A stretch of 64,000 bases of DNA from Cyrtodaria siliqua (GCA_037043455.1 JAWPHD010001328.1:62001-126000), one strand, 5' to 3'. Positions 12,036 through 22,801 are shown, counted from the stretch's first letter. Notes: a model not told the origin generated them from the sequence alone. Numbers and translations are program-made.

Positions 12036-12302
12036 ACTATGCAAAAAAAGAAACTTTACATGGGGTACTGATGGTTATAACGTCACTCTGGAACAATATA
12101 GTGTACGTATGTAAATGTTATATGAAACTTGGAAGCAATATCTGTGAGTTTGTAACAGCGTCGGTAACGGGTTTCTTCAAAATGAAGGTCAAATTTGAGG
12201 TCAAAAGACATAGGGGTCGATTTCAAAAATCACAAAAATGTGAAGAAATGTTTTAGTGACTTTTTGAGTATCAGTCTGAATGCCAATGTGCATTAAGTTG
12301 TG

Positions 12303-13290
12303 TTAATAGCGTGTGTGACCGCCGTTGGCCCTAATGCAGGTTGCTATTCTCCTCCTCATGGAATGTGTGAGACGGCGAATGACGTAATTGGGTATGTTCT
12401 GCCATTCAACAAGGAGGGCATGTCTCAGGTCATTGACATTGTTGATTTGATGATTATTGCGTACTCGACGCCCAAGCTCGTCCCACATGTGTTCTATGGG
12501 GTTTTGGTCGGGCGAAACCGCCGGCCACGGCAAGACGTTGACGCCGTTCTGAGCCAAAAACTGTGTCGTAACACGAGCTGTGTGGGGCCTCGCGTTGTCC
12601 TGCTGCAGAATCACTCCCGGACCCCGATTTTGCATAAATGGGAGGAGATTGTTCCTCAGGATGTTCACATACCCTACTGCATTAAGGTTGCCCGGAACGA
12701 TGACCAAATCTGTTTTCTGATTGACCATTATGCCCGCCCAAACCATGACGCTGCCACCGCCAAACCTGTCTCGTTCCTGCACGCAACATTGGGCAAATCT
12801 CTCGTTCCGTCGCCTGTAAACTCTGACCCTACCGTCAGCAAAGCTGACCCTGAAGCGTGACTCGTCGGTAAAAATCACGTTTCGCCATTGGGCTCGGGTC
12901 CAGTGCCTGTGACGTCAAGCCCAAGCTAAGCGGGCGGCTCTGTGACGCGCAGTTATAATTTGTCCTGTATAAGGTCGACGCGCACGAATTGGTGCTCTAT
13001 CTTGTCTAAGACGATTACGTATCGTCTGAGCCGCCGTGCAGTTACCGTTGCTGGGGTAAAGCGATTACGTAAATGCGTTAACGTAATGAACCGGTCGTCT
13101 CTACGTGACGTCGCTCGGGGCCTACCTGATCTCGGCCTATCCGTAACTGACCCAGTAGTTGCATACCGAGTTGTCAGGTTGTGAATTGTTTGCCTAGAGC
13201 ACCTAAAATGAAGAGCACGTCATTTACAGACGTGCCGGCTCTAAGCATACCGACAGCCTGATTTCTGTCATTTTCAGATAGCCGTGGCAT
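12303..13290 (-). pseudogene. Tc1-like DDE transposase, frameshifted
   Basis: The frame 12878-12303 holds the catalytic half of a Tc1-like transposase: TDESRF for the first Asp, LQQDNARPHTAR for the second Asp, and PDQNPIEHMWDELGRR for the Glu, about 34 residues after the second Asp (DD34E type). The N-terminal helix-turn-helix half can be read from an ATG at 13290 but needs shifts: one near 13190, where ARH-type sequence breaks into QTIHNLTTRYATTG, and one near 13020. A TGA also interrupts the region near 12925. It is a dead copy, with GC content clearly higher than the surrounding intron. Confidence 0.8.
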
Positions 13291-13584
13291 TCCCGTTTTC
13301 AGTCAAAATTGTAAACAATTTTGTGTTTTCGTGTCAGTGATAAAGAGTACGTGTGACTGTGTAAGAAAAAGCAATTGAAATGAACCCGGGATAGGTCAAC
13401 ACGAGGTAAGTGGTCAAAAGCGGAAGTGAAAAGCGTGCTAGCCCGTGCACTGTACAACTGCACAAAATCTTGTGTCGGTGTACTCTCTATACTCAGGCCA
13501 ATAAGTAAATATCGATAACGTTCACATAAAGTCACCGTTAACCCTCTAAAACAGGTCCTAAAGTATGTAAAGTTTCTTTTTTTG

Positions 13585-14037
13585 TTAAAGACATCCCACC
13601 AGCCTAATCCATCCTACAGAAATAGTGGGGGCATAATTATGATTGTTTTTTTCATGCATTGTGAGAAGTACGAGAACTTCATGCAAAATTGGAGATTGGT
13701 ATGTACCGTTATATTATGAGGCCCCGACAAACAATTTTAAATCCGATTTAATTATTTCTAAATTGTATGTGTAACAGTACCAACATGATTTAATTTCAAT
13801 ATTTTTAGTATTGAATTTGCAGATTTTACCTTTTTAATCTGCCATATTTTAATGTTTCTATTCGAAACAGTAAAATGAACATTTATCAATTGTAAAGAAA
13901 CATTGCACATTGTAGTTTTATATAAAATTATGTCAGGGCCTCAATAAATATTTTCCACAGTAGAGGATTAACAAGTTTGTGATCGTCTCTAGCTGTAAAG
14001 TGTCCGTGATCTTTTGATTCTGGTGTGATGTCTTTAA
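13585..14037. mobile_element. 445-bp TTAA-target MITE, copy 1
   Basis: The core 13589-14033 is flanked on both sides by TTAA. The ends are inverted repeats AGACATC(C/A)CACCAG. A second copy of identical length lies at 27723-28175 in the opposite orientation and is nearly identical. There is no coding capacity. TTAA targeting points to a piggyBac- or Kolobok-type transposase in trans; which one cannot be told from these termini. Confidence 0.9.
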
Positions 14038-14056
14038 GTATATATACTTGCTTTAC

Positions 14057-14327
14057 CTCGAACTCTTGTTAATCCGTGCTTCTTTTGCATATGGCCTCGT
14101 ATTGCAGTCACTGACGAATATTGTGCTTCACACTCTGAACACTGATACATTTTTTCAGACGTTTTCCGTTTCGATTTCACTGGCAAAGGTATGTCCTCGT
14201 CTGAAAGTTCAACCTCACACTCGCTGTTTGTAAATTCACCTAATAAATCCTCAAGATTAATATCCTCGTCCCAATGCAAAAAATCTGATTTACTATAAGC
14301 CATATTTAATAAACAGTTGTGATGCAA
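14057..14327 (-). pseudogene. Second gene of the P-like element, first exon (C2H2 finger)
   Basis: ATG at 14327 (or at 14303, MAYSKSDF). An acidic segment (WDEDINLEDLLGEF, then ELSDEDIPLP) is followed by a basic stretch and a single C2H2 zinc finger, YQCSECEAQYSSVTAIRGHM, with the second His a few residues on. It ends in phase 1 at donor CGAG|gtaaag (14057/14056). Joining to the acceptor before 8152 keeps the frame into the main exon. The exon lies about 720 bp inside the right end of the element and reads inward, mirroring the transposase gene. DNA recognition by the finger is inferred. Confidence 0.7.
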
Positions 14328-15027
14328 GAGTCAAGTCTACAAATGGTGATATTTTTTATGATATTTTTTAAAAAATGTTTGAGATCAAACATTATGAGGC
14401 CTAAAGTCGATTACTTTTAGTCGTATACAATTGGTTGCACTATGTGAGGCACAGGTAATTAAAGTAATTAGTACCTCATATATTAAGAAACCGACAATAT
14501 TTGTTTGCATTACGTGAGATCCCGGGTAAGTAATTAAGGGAATGAGTGCATGATTTGCTTGTCGGTTCTCCTTTTAACTGGTATTCCGTATCCATTTATG
14601 AACTACATGTATTTGTAACGGTTTGAAATAAGTCTAAGGAAACAAGTTAATTACACAATTCAATTGAAAAAGGCATGTATTATCATACAATTAGTATTAA
14701 ATTATATGTTTGTTGTTTTCTTCCTCCTGATAAATTTTTAAGCTAGTTTCGAAAAAGAAAATATAGATCTATATCGAAATAGTGCGGCACCAACGTTTCA
14801 TTTTCCCTCCAAAAGGTATGATTTAATTTTTAAAATAATAACGTTTAATAATCATATTCTTATCACGCACAAAAAAAAAAACACCCATCGGGATCTGAAT
14901 CGTTAACATTTATAATGTTGTTTGGTGGTGGACGTATCGGTAGTTGATGCGAAATGTTCAATGCAGAAATAACGCATATCGCCTTTTAACTGCCGTATTG
15001 TCATTTGCGTTGCTGACTTGTTTATAC
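14328..15027. promoter_or_regulatory. Right-end upstream region of second gene
   Basis: Non-coding DNA between the C2H2 exon and the right end of the element. It should contain the promoter of the minus-strand gene. I see no CRE like the one at the left end and no clear TATA assignment. Confidence 0.35.
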
Positions 15028-15045
15028 GTTTATATATCGACCCTG
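15028..15045 (-). repeat. Right terminal inverted repeat of P-like transposon
   Basis: Read inward it is CAGGGTCGATATATAAAC, with the first seven bases identical to the left end. It is followed at 15046-15052 by the target duplication CTTATAC. Confidence 0.7.
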
Positions 15046-15680
15046 CTTATACTGATTTTAAAAGATGTATTCACACATATATTCGTAACTCTTGGCAAAC
15101 CGCTTGGGATTTGTCAGTTAACAATAAACTCCATTCAATTAAACCGTTACTCGGAGAATGGCACTCTTCTAGTAGACCCATTCGTCGAGAGGAAGTTGTC
15201 CTAGCCCGGTGCAGAATAGGGCATACACGTTATACTCATTCATATTTATTACAAGGTGAGCCATTGCCAGAATGTATACCCTGCTTTGCACCGTTAACGG
15301 TCAAACACATATTGTTGGAATGTGTAGACTTTGATCCTATGCGTCAAAGGTACTACAATGTTAATACTATGACCGAGTTATTTAATACTATAGATTTTAG
15401 TCTAGTTCTAGATTTCCTTAAGGAAATCAGACTATATAAATCATTATAATATGTTCTTGTATATAATTACTTGTTTTATATACCCGTTTTCGGGCATTTG
15501 TTGATTTACATATATAGTTTATATTACTTCCATATCATCCCTTATTTTTTAATAGTTTTATCTTGATATATTTACATTAATTTCTAATTAATCCTTCTAT
15601 TCTTCATCTTTCGTCAGTTTTTGCGCACAATATGACCTGTTTGTGTGTCGACGTGCCGTAAAACACCATTCATTCATTCA
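15046..15680 (+). mobile_element. LINE copy A, right part (ORF2 end and 3' UTR)
   Basis: The open frame to the TAA at 15449 gives the last part of ORF2, with the terminal zinc motif CIPCFAPLTVKHILLEC (C-x2-C-x7-H-x4-C). The roughly 220-bp 3' UTR contains the family hairpin ACCCGTTTTCGGGC (CCCG/CGGG arms) and GTGTCGACGTGCCGTAAAAC, and ends in an (ATTC)n tail. The 13-bp target duplication follows at 15681-15693. Confidence 0.9.
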
Positions 15681-15693
15681 TTCATAAAGATGT

Positions 15694-17081
15694 AACTTTG
15701 ACAACAATGATGCAATGTCTAGAGTAACATGGACACCACTTTTTGTGTCAAGTTACATCTTTTGGAACAAACAATTGAAACAAAAAATTATGAGCACATG
15801 TGACAGTTGCTTCTGCCACGACAAACAGCAATTCTGAAGTGCAATGCTTGTGACAATAATAATGTCTACGAGGGTTACAAGTAGAATTCAAACCATGTGC
15901 ACATTAGATGTAACATTGTGCACCCTAGAACCCCCAGTGGCCTACTTTGCCACTGACCGTTCCAAGGCGGTAGCCCTATTGTCAACCCTTTTTGTGTTTG
16001 TGATGTCGTTTGCATTTATTATTGCTTTTGCCTTCTTGTTTGTCTGTTTGCGTGTCTGTTTCTGTGTTTTGTGGTTTACTGTCCTCCTTGAATGCTACTT
16101 TCCCTGTCCGATCTTTTTATATTTCTTTTGACGCCAGACATAATATTTACATGTAACAAAGACACAATATTTGGAATCCATGTTACATCATAAATGTAAA
16201 AACATTTATTCTGGATTTTATACTACTGCATGGATACACATGGCAGATTTGCCAGTCATTGTTGAGTTCCTTTAAAATGTTATAGTTTTTTCTGAGTTAA
16301 ACAGACACAAATGTCATGAACGTCGTCAAGACGTAATTTGGACACGTTAGAATTCTCTTGGTTTTGTCGTACATGTTACGTCTTACGTTCACATGCATTT
16401 TTTATAACTTATTCTAATGGATAATCATCCTATGTTTACAGTAGGTGAAAAGATTTTACGATATGTGAAATTTTCAACGGTCGAAGGAATCGGCGAGCCA
16501 TCGTCGGTAAGGTCCCACACAAAAGGGCATTATTTCCTGTATGTGTGAGCAATTTACTTTGTATTTCTTCCCGATTGTAAAATAATAAATCTTAATACTC
16601 ACAAAAACTAATGTTTCACCAGCAGGTTCAGTGTAATTCGATGTGAAATGTTAAAAAAATAACCGACTTCCATTCACTTAGACGTAACAGTTGCCGCCAT
16701 TCCTGTTAGTTGGCGCTTTGTTTTGAAACCTGTCCGTGTAGAACGCATATTATTCGAGCGTACTACGTCATCAATTCATGCTGGCAAGTGCCCGGTCGGT
16801 ACACCCGTTTAATCGATTAAATTTCTGAAGGGAGAGCAGGCTAGTCCAAATATTTCCATTTAAGACGTAACCATAATTGACACGAAAACAACCGCTCGGA
16901 AATATTTTGGCATGTGGGTTGCTAAATATAGGAGAATTACGAATATTTTATGATGAGAAAAAAGTTATGTTTCAAAATAACAAAATAACGCACTTATCGT
17001 CCTTAGCGACTTAAACTAGATACTGGGAGACATGTTTTTGGAGACGTAACAATATTGACGCGAACAATTACGTCTTAGTAT
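15694..17081. repeat. Right host flank with GTAAC palindromes
   Basis: No gene is recognised. Hairpin units recur at 15724-15759, 16151-16189, 16329-16384 and 17041-17076, with single half-units near 15908, 16681 and 16862. Left of about 16.2 kb the core reads GATGTAAC; right of it the core reads GACGTAAC, which would convert to the former by CpG deamination. A hydrophobic frame at 15844-16131 is not supported as a gene. Confidence 0.65.
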
Positions 17082-17091
17082 TTTCATGATT
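17082..17091. repeat. Target-site duplication of LINE copy B
   Basis: TTTCATGATT is repeated at 19526-19535 after the ATTC tail. Confidence 0.8.
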
Positions 17092-19525
17092 CCCCGATTC
17101 TTGGCGGGAAGCAATCGTTATTCCAGTCCCCAAACGTGGAAAGGATCATACGGACCCAATAAATTATCGCCCTATTGCTTTAACGAGTTGTATATGTAAA
17201 ACCATGGAACGAATGATTAATGAGAGACTCGTTTGGTACCTGGAGTCCAACAAGCTGATAACAAAGTATCAAAGTGGATTCCGGCGCCAACGAGGCACAA
17301 CAGACAATCTCATTCGATTTGAATCATTTATTAGGGAAGCTTTCATAAAAAAAGAACATCTAGTCGCTGTATTTTTTGACTTGGAAAAAGCTTATGATAC
17401 TGCATGGAAGTACGGTATTATGAATGATCTTCATGACCTTGGTCTTAGAGGCCGATTACCCATTTTTATTGAGAAATTCTTAGATGATAGACAATTTCGT
17501 GTCCGATTGGGTTCAACCCTCTCTGATATTCATGAACAGGAGATGGGTGTTCCACAGGGCAGTATACTCTCTGTCACACTTTTTAATATAAAGATTAACA
17601 GTATAGTAAAATGCATCAATCCAGGTGTGGATTGTTCGCTATACGTTGACGACTTTGTTATATGTTATCGTGCAAAAAACATGAATACTATCGAGAGACA
17701 ATTACAACAATGTCTAAATAAACTTCAGATCTGGTCTGATGAAAATGGTTTTAAATTTTCTAAGTCTAAAACTAATTGTATGCACTTTTGTCAACTTCGT
17801 AAACATCATGAAGACCCTCATCTAACACTGGATGGGTCTCCAATACCAGTAGTGGATGAGATAAAATTCCTTGATCTTATTTTCGACCGTAAATTAACGT
17901 TTATACCACACCTTAAATACTTGAAGGCCAAATGCCTTAAAGCTCTTAACTTACTTAAAGTTGTTGCAAACACTAATTGGGGAGCAGATCGAAAAGTCCT
18001 CTTGCGACTTTACAGATCTCTTATCAGATCCAAGCTGGACTACGGCTCAATAGTATATGGATCGACTCGCAAGTCGTACTTGCAGATGCTCGACCCTATA
18101 CATAATCAAGGATTACGACTCGCCTTAGGTGCCTTTCGTACATCACCAGCCGAAAGTCTATATGTTGAAGCTAATGAACCATCACTGTCTCATAGACGGG
18201 ACAAATTATCTCTTCAATACGCCATTAAATTAAAGTCAAACCCTTCAAACCCAACTTTCGATAATGTTTTTAATCCTAGTTGTGAACCTCTTTTTGATCG
18301 AAAACCGAAGGCCATTCGACCATTTGGTCTTCGTATTAAACCAAAATTAAGAGACACTGAAATCGACCTAAATTTGATTGCCAAGTACAAAGTACCACAA
18401 ATTCCACCGTGGACTTTGGAAACACCAACAATTATTTTTGATCTTTGTAATAATAACAAATCCAGCACAGACCCATATTTAATGAAATTAAATCGAAATA
18501 CAGTAACTTTCAACATATCTACACAGATGGCTCTAAAGATGGAGATAAGGTAGCTGCAGCAGCTGTTGTTCACAAACACAGCATAAAGAGCCGCCTGCCT
18601 GACAAGGCCTCTATCTTTTCAGCTGAACTTAAGGCAATTGAACTTGCCTTAAATTATATTCAGGAATCTGATGATGACCATTTTGTAATATTTTCTGATT
18701 CCCTTTCATCTCTTCAAGCACTGGGTAATATGAAACATGATAACCCAGTTGTGCTTCAACTTTTAGAAAAGTACAATTCTCTTATAATTGATAACGTTAT
18801 TATTTTCTGCTGGCTTCCAAGCCATGTATGAATACGTGGTAATGATAAAGCTGATAGTGCTGCTAAGGCAGCATTAGATTTACACATCACTAATACCAAA
18901 TTACCTTATACTGATTTTAAAAGTCGTATTAACACATATATTCGTAACTCTTGGCAAGCCTCTTGGGATTTGTCAGTTAACAATAAACTCCATCCAATTA
19001 AACCGTTACTCGGAGAATGGCGTTCTTCTAGTAGACCCATTCGTCGAGAGGAAGTTGTCCTAGCCCGGTGCAGGATAGGGCATACACGTTATACTCATTC
19101 ATATTTATTACAAGGTGAGCAATTACCAGAATGTATACCCTGCTTTGCACCGTTAACGGTCAAACACATATTATTGGAATGTGTAGACTTTGATCCTATT
19201 CGTCAAAGGTACTACAATGTTAATACTATGTAAGAGTTATTTGATACTGTAGATTTTAGTCTTGTTTAGATTTCCTGAAAGAGATCAGACTATATAAGTC
19301 ATTGTAATGTGTTCTTATATATATTTACTTGTTTATACCCGTTGACGGGCATTTGTTGATTTACATACATAGTTTATATTGCACCTGATCATCCCTTATT
19401 TTTTAATAGTTTTATCTTTATATATTTACATTAATTTTTAATTAATACTTCATTTTCATAAATTTTTGCGCACAATATGACCTATTTATGTGTCGACGTG
19501 CCGTAAAACACCATTCATTCATTCA
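17092..19525 (+). mobile_element. LINE copy B, 5'-truncated
   Basis: The copy begins inside the RT domain of ORF2 and runs to the (CATT)n tail. It belongs to the same subfamily as copy E by ORF2 sequence: for example LRGRLPIFIEKFLDDRQF, where C and D read LRGRLAIFIENFLEDRQF. Confidence 0.92.
17096..19300 (+). pseudogene. LINE copy B ORF2 fragment (RT, RNase H, zinc motif)
   Basis: An open frame 17096-18553 encodes reverse transcriptase from the fingers (DSWREAIVIPVP, NYRPIALTS) through FFDLEKAYDTAW, MGVPQGSILS and the catalytic YVDD. A deletion of about 16 bp near 18473 shifts the frame before RNase H. The RNase H domain can still be read (YTDGSKDGDKVAAAAV, AELKAIELAL, FSDSLSSLQAL) up to a nonsense TGA near 18828, where a Gly codon stands in other copies. 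A further stop (TAA near 19231) and a one-base loss near 19265 follow. The endonuclease domain is missing through 5' truncation. Confidence 0.9.
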
Positions 19526-19535
19526 TTTCATGATT

Positions 19536-19883
19536 TAAGTGGCAAATAATGTAGTAATGTCTAAGTAATTATCCAGAGAAATATCTATGCTATCAAATAT
19601 TTTGTGTTTTCGCAAGAAGCATTTATTTAATATGAAATAATTATCACTTACCATCGTGCCTATGCTTTTTTTTATAAAAAAGATATCAAATTTGGCCAAG
19701 GTAAATGAGAGATTTATGACACAAAATCAAAACATCAAACTGTATGACTTCTTTTATACTCTGATACTTTATTTTCGTATTCAAATACAAAAGCAAACAG
19801 ACACAAACACTTGAAACAAATAGAAAAAAAAGAGAGAATATTTGAGATGTGACAGAAATTCCTGGACAACGAATTCTGGATCA
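19536..19883. other. Intergenic stretch without recognised feature
   Basis: AT-rich, no coding frame or repeat recognised. Confidence 0.5.
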
Positions 19884-20001
19884 TATACTTGTTTATATAC
19901 CCGTTGACGGGCATTTGTTGATTTACATATATAGTTTATATGACTACGTTTTCATCCCTTATTCTTTAATAGTTTTATCTTTATATATTTACATTAATTT
20001 T
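19884..20001 (+). mobile_element. LINE 3' UTR remnant
   Basis: About 118 bp match the 3' UTR of the LINE family (the CCCGTTGACGGGC hairpin and following AT-rich sequence). The match stops where a HINE-like repeat begins, so the repeat landed in an old LINE copy, or the LINE end was deleted. Confidence 0.75.
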
Positions 20002-20719
20002 TAGCTCGACTGTTCAGAGATCAGCAGAGCTTATGCCGTGGTGCGGCGTCCGTCGTCCGTCTGTCCGTCCGTCTGTAAACTTTTATTTGTAGCGACTACT
20101 CCTGAAACTACTGGATGGATATTCATGAAACTTTACAGAAATGTTGCCCATAAAGTCTAGTTGATCCTAGCAAAAATTGAGTTTTAAAATACAAGTTTGT
20201 AGCGAATACTTCTTGAAAACTATAAGTGATATTGATATGGGACTTTTTCTAAAATGATCAGGATGACATGATGTTGGTCCTTGTTAAAAATCGTTTTGAT
20301 TCGACGTTAAACATGGCTGCCAGCGGCCATCTTTGTTTACATAGAGTTATATAGTAAAAATTTGTAGCGACTACTCCTCTGAAACTACTTCGCGGATTTT
20401 CATGAAACTTTCCGAGTCGAACACTATTATGATTTGACGTTAAACATGGCTGCCAGTGGCCATCTTTGGTTACATAGAGTTATATAGTAAAAACTTGTAG
20501 CGACTACTTCTCTGAAACTACTTGACGGATGTTCATGAAACTTCACAGGAATGTTGCTCGTGAAATTCAAGATGGCCGCCACGGCTAAAAATAGATTTAA
20601 AAAAAAATAAGTTTGTAGCGACTACTTCTTGAAAACTATAAGCGATATTGATATGGGACTTTTTCTAAAATGATCAGCATGACATGATGATTATCCGAGT
20701 CGAACAGTATTTCTTTCGA

Positions 20720-20732
20720 CATTAAACATGGC
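20720..20732. repeat. Target-site duplication of LINE copy C
   Basis: CATTAAACATGGC is repeated at 26649-26661. Without the LINE, the HINE unit reads straight through. Confidence 0.9.
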
Positions 20733-21376
20733 CCCCCAGTCGGTGGTGGGGTGATAAGAATCAACCGACTGCTCGTTACTTAGCAGAGGGGTAGGCCCCC
20801 CCCCCCCCCGAAATGTAACCCACCTGTTGACCGTGGGTGGCGACCCGTGTCGTTGGAGAAGGGAATCCTGGTGGTTGAGTGACTTGGAGATCTGGTAGTT
20901 ATCTCCACGTTACAACACACTACTTTGGTCCGGACTTCAACTAGACGGGCGGTCAGATTAGCCCGATCTGATCAATCGGTTTGTCACGCCTGCTATACGG
21001 GATCCTAGCTTCTTGTTTAAATCAAATCTCCATCAATCCCTCTAGTTTAATAGCTTGCTCCCTTTTATTTTGTCCTCTTTAAACATAATGTAGAAAGGAT
21101 CCTTTATGGCGGTGGCGCTAGGGCTAATCATGTATTTCTGAACGCTATATGGCTATACTCATACCACTTTTAAGCGGAACATAAGTGCGGCTCTTCGACT
21201 TTTTAGTTGAGGGGTTATGTCCGCTGGGTGGTATGGGGGGTCTGATGCGTTAGTTTTATATGAGTATACTCTTCACGTATTCTTGGCATTTGTTTGTCGG
21301 ATATCCACAGCAAATGTCCCCTTGTTGGGCTCCGAGGTGGGTGAGAAGCGTGGAGAACGAATATCAATTGCCAATT
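20733..21376 (+). promoter_or_regulatory. LINE copy C 5' UTR with terminal hairpin
   Basis: The element starts with a C run and then CAGTCGGT, paired with ACCGACTG about 20 bases on, an 8-bp perfect stem. The same start occurs in copies D and E, so it marks the true 5' end and presumably the internal promoter. A second inverted pair is TCAGAT and ATCTGA near 20953-20973. No classical promoter box was assigned. Confidence 0.65.
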
Positions 21377-22801
21377 ATGGCACCAAAACACGCACACAAA
21401 ACTACTCATGCTTCTAAACGATCTCGAGAAGATTCCGAATCAGAATCTAATGAGGATATCTCTCATTTAAATTGGCCTCGATTCCTCAATATTATCTCTC
21501 TAGAGGATGACAAACCTATCACTAGACTATCTCCTTTTGCCATCTCCAAGGCTTTACTTGGCATCGCCGGTGAGCCAAAGAGTGTCAAAAAACTCAGTAA
21601 TGGGAAACTTCTTGTTGAGTGTGCCATAAAATCACACTCTGACAATCTCCTTTCTATTCAAACTTTTGTAAATATCCCTGTTGAGGTTATCCCTCACACT
21701 TCTCTCAATTCTTCAAAGGGTGTAGTACGCTCCATGGAACTGGAGCACTGCACTCTTGAAGAAATGACCCAAAACCTGAAATCTCAAGGTGTGACTGAGG
21801 TAACGCGCATCAGTACGAGGCGGAGTGGCAAACTCACTCCTACAAATACTTTTGTGGTTACTTTCAGCACACCAAATCTGCCAAAGACCATCAAAACTGG
21901 ATATATCATTCTACCAGTTGACCCTTTCATTCCAAACCCTCTTCGATGTTTTAACTGTCAACTCTTTGGTCACCATAGAGAAAGATGCAAGCGAGCTGCT
22001 CCAGTCTGTGCCCTTTGCGGCCAGGAGGGTCATAGCGACTTCGCGAATTGTAAAAATTCCGCCTCTTGCGTTAACTGCAAGGGGACCCACGGATCTTTCT
22101 CTAGGGATTGTCCGAAGTGGAAGCACGAGAAGGAAATACAGAAAGTTAAAATTGAAAAGAACATTTCCTTTCCTGAAGCTAGGAAACTTGTTGAAGGTCT
22201 AACTCCACCCACTCCATCTGGCAAATCATATGCCGATGCGAGTAAGGTTGAGAAACCAGCTACCAGGTCTATCGCGGTGCAGACCGTGATAACCTGGCCA
22301 ATAGACTCCAACGGGTTTGCTACTATTCCCACCTCTGTTCAGGAATCCTCTAAAACATCTTCAGCCTCTCAAACTGCGGTCCTCTTAAATAAGCCTCCTG
22401 TTGCTCCCAAACCTCCTGTGGCTTCCAAGCCTAACACTCCTTCAACTATATCCTCAACAACTCCTACACCTACTGCATCTACTTCATCTTTTCCGAAATC
22501 AACGGACTCTGGTGCAACCAAGAGTCCACCAAAGCCGACGAACTCTTCCAAGGCTTCGTCAAATCCGACGAAGCCTCCCAAGAGTTCGTCACCAATCAGA
22601 ACTGCTGCCACGGACGTGACAGCAAGGAAAAAGAAAACTCCCGGGTTAGGGAAGCAGTCAAAAGGATCTGATGATCCGATTGAACTGCACAACAGATTTG
22701 GAGACTTGGAGATGGATGTTGATGATCCAGCAAATCTGGAACTCCCAAAGTCTCCAAAGTCTACCAAACCCAACGGCCGTAAGCCCGTACTTCCGCCTTA
22801 G
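21377..22801 (+). CDS. LINE copy C ORF1 protein (three zinc knuckles)
   Basis: An intact 474-residue ORF1. The ATG at 21377 (MAPKHAHK) is preferred because the upstream in-frame ATG at 21260 lies in conserved 5' UTR; its frame is not kept in copy E. The middle carries three cysteine-histidine knuckles in a row: CFNCQLFGHHRERC, CALCGQEGHSDFANC and CVNCKGTHGSFSRDC. An RRM-like region precedes them and a Pro/Ser/Thr-rich low-complexity tail follows. The product is expected to bind the LINE RNA in a ribonucleoprotein particle, as the I factor ORF1 does. It is followed directly by ORF2. This is the only intact ORF1 of the family in the window. Confidence 0.88.
   Translation: MAPKHAHKTTHASKRSREDSESESNEDISHLNWPRFLNIISLEDDKPITRLSPFAISKALLGIAGEPKSVKKLSNGKLLVECAIKSHSDNLLSIQTFVNIPVEVIPHTSLNSSKGVVRSMELEHCTLEEMTQNLKSQGVTEVTRISTRRSGKLTPTNTFVVTFSTPNLPKTIKTGYIILPVDPFIPNPLRCFNCQLFGHHRERCKRAAPVCALCGQEGHSDFANCKNSASCVNCKGTHGSFSRDCPKWKHEKEIQKVKIEKNISFPEARKLVEGLTPPTPSGKSYADASKVEKPATRSIAVQTVITWPIDSNGFATIPTSVQESSKTSSASQTAVLLNKPPVAPKPPVASKPNTPSTISSTTPTPTASTSSFPKSTDSGATKSPPKPTNSSKASSNPTKPPKSSSPIRTAATDVTARKKKTPGLGKQSKGSDDPIELHNRFGDLEMDVDDPANLELPKSPKSTKPNGRKPVLPP

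Larger units (their letters stand above)
12036..14045 (-). mobile_element. Tc1/mariner-like element, interrupted by a TTAA MITE
   Basis: Left end CAAAAAAAGAAACTTTACAT at 12041-12060 matches the inverse of 13565-13584 exactly over 20 bp. The right extremity was separated from the rest by the TTAA MITE (13585-14037), and GTATATATAC at 14038 mirrors TATATACTAT before the left end. The element lies within the intron of the second P-element gene. Confidence 0.75.
702..15045. mobile_element. 14.3-kb P-superfamily-like DNA transposon with two convergent genes
   Basis: The boundaries come from comparison with intact LINE copies in this same window. LINE sequence breaks at 701 and resumes after a 7-bp duplication at 15046. 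The ends are short inverted repeats, CAGGGTC plus a weaker TATA-rich extension. Inside, a plus-strand transposase gene (2152-6595) and a minus-strand gene (14327 down to 7131) each begin near one end and converge in the middle. The bulk of the length is introns filled with later insertions: MITEs at 2335-3059, 3759-4002 and 8392-10617, a HINE-like repeat, a Tc1-like element and a TTAA MITE. Both genes are now broken, so this copy is not autonomous. That both genes belong to one element is inferred from position and symmetry. Confidence 0.8.

Noticed and set aside
12300..12860. 186-codon plus-strand open frame
   Set aside because: It is the antisense shadow of the Tc1-like transposase, which has clear DDE motifs on the minus strand.
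15844..16131. 95-codon hydrophobic frame, membrane-protein-like
   Set aside because: No splice, start or homology support, and it lies in repeat-rich DNA; the hydrophobicity follows from T-rich sequence.
22369..22773. 134-codon minus-strand frame rich in Gly and Val
   Set aside because: Antisense shadow of the Pro/Ser/Thr-rich tail of LINE ORF1; the same shadow appears at 29508-29909.
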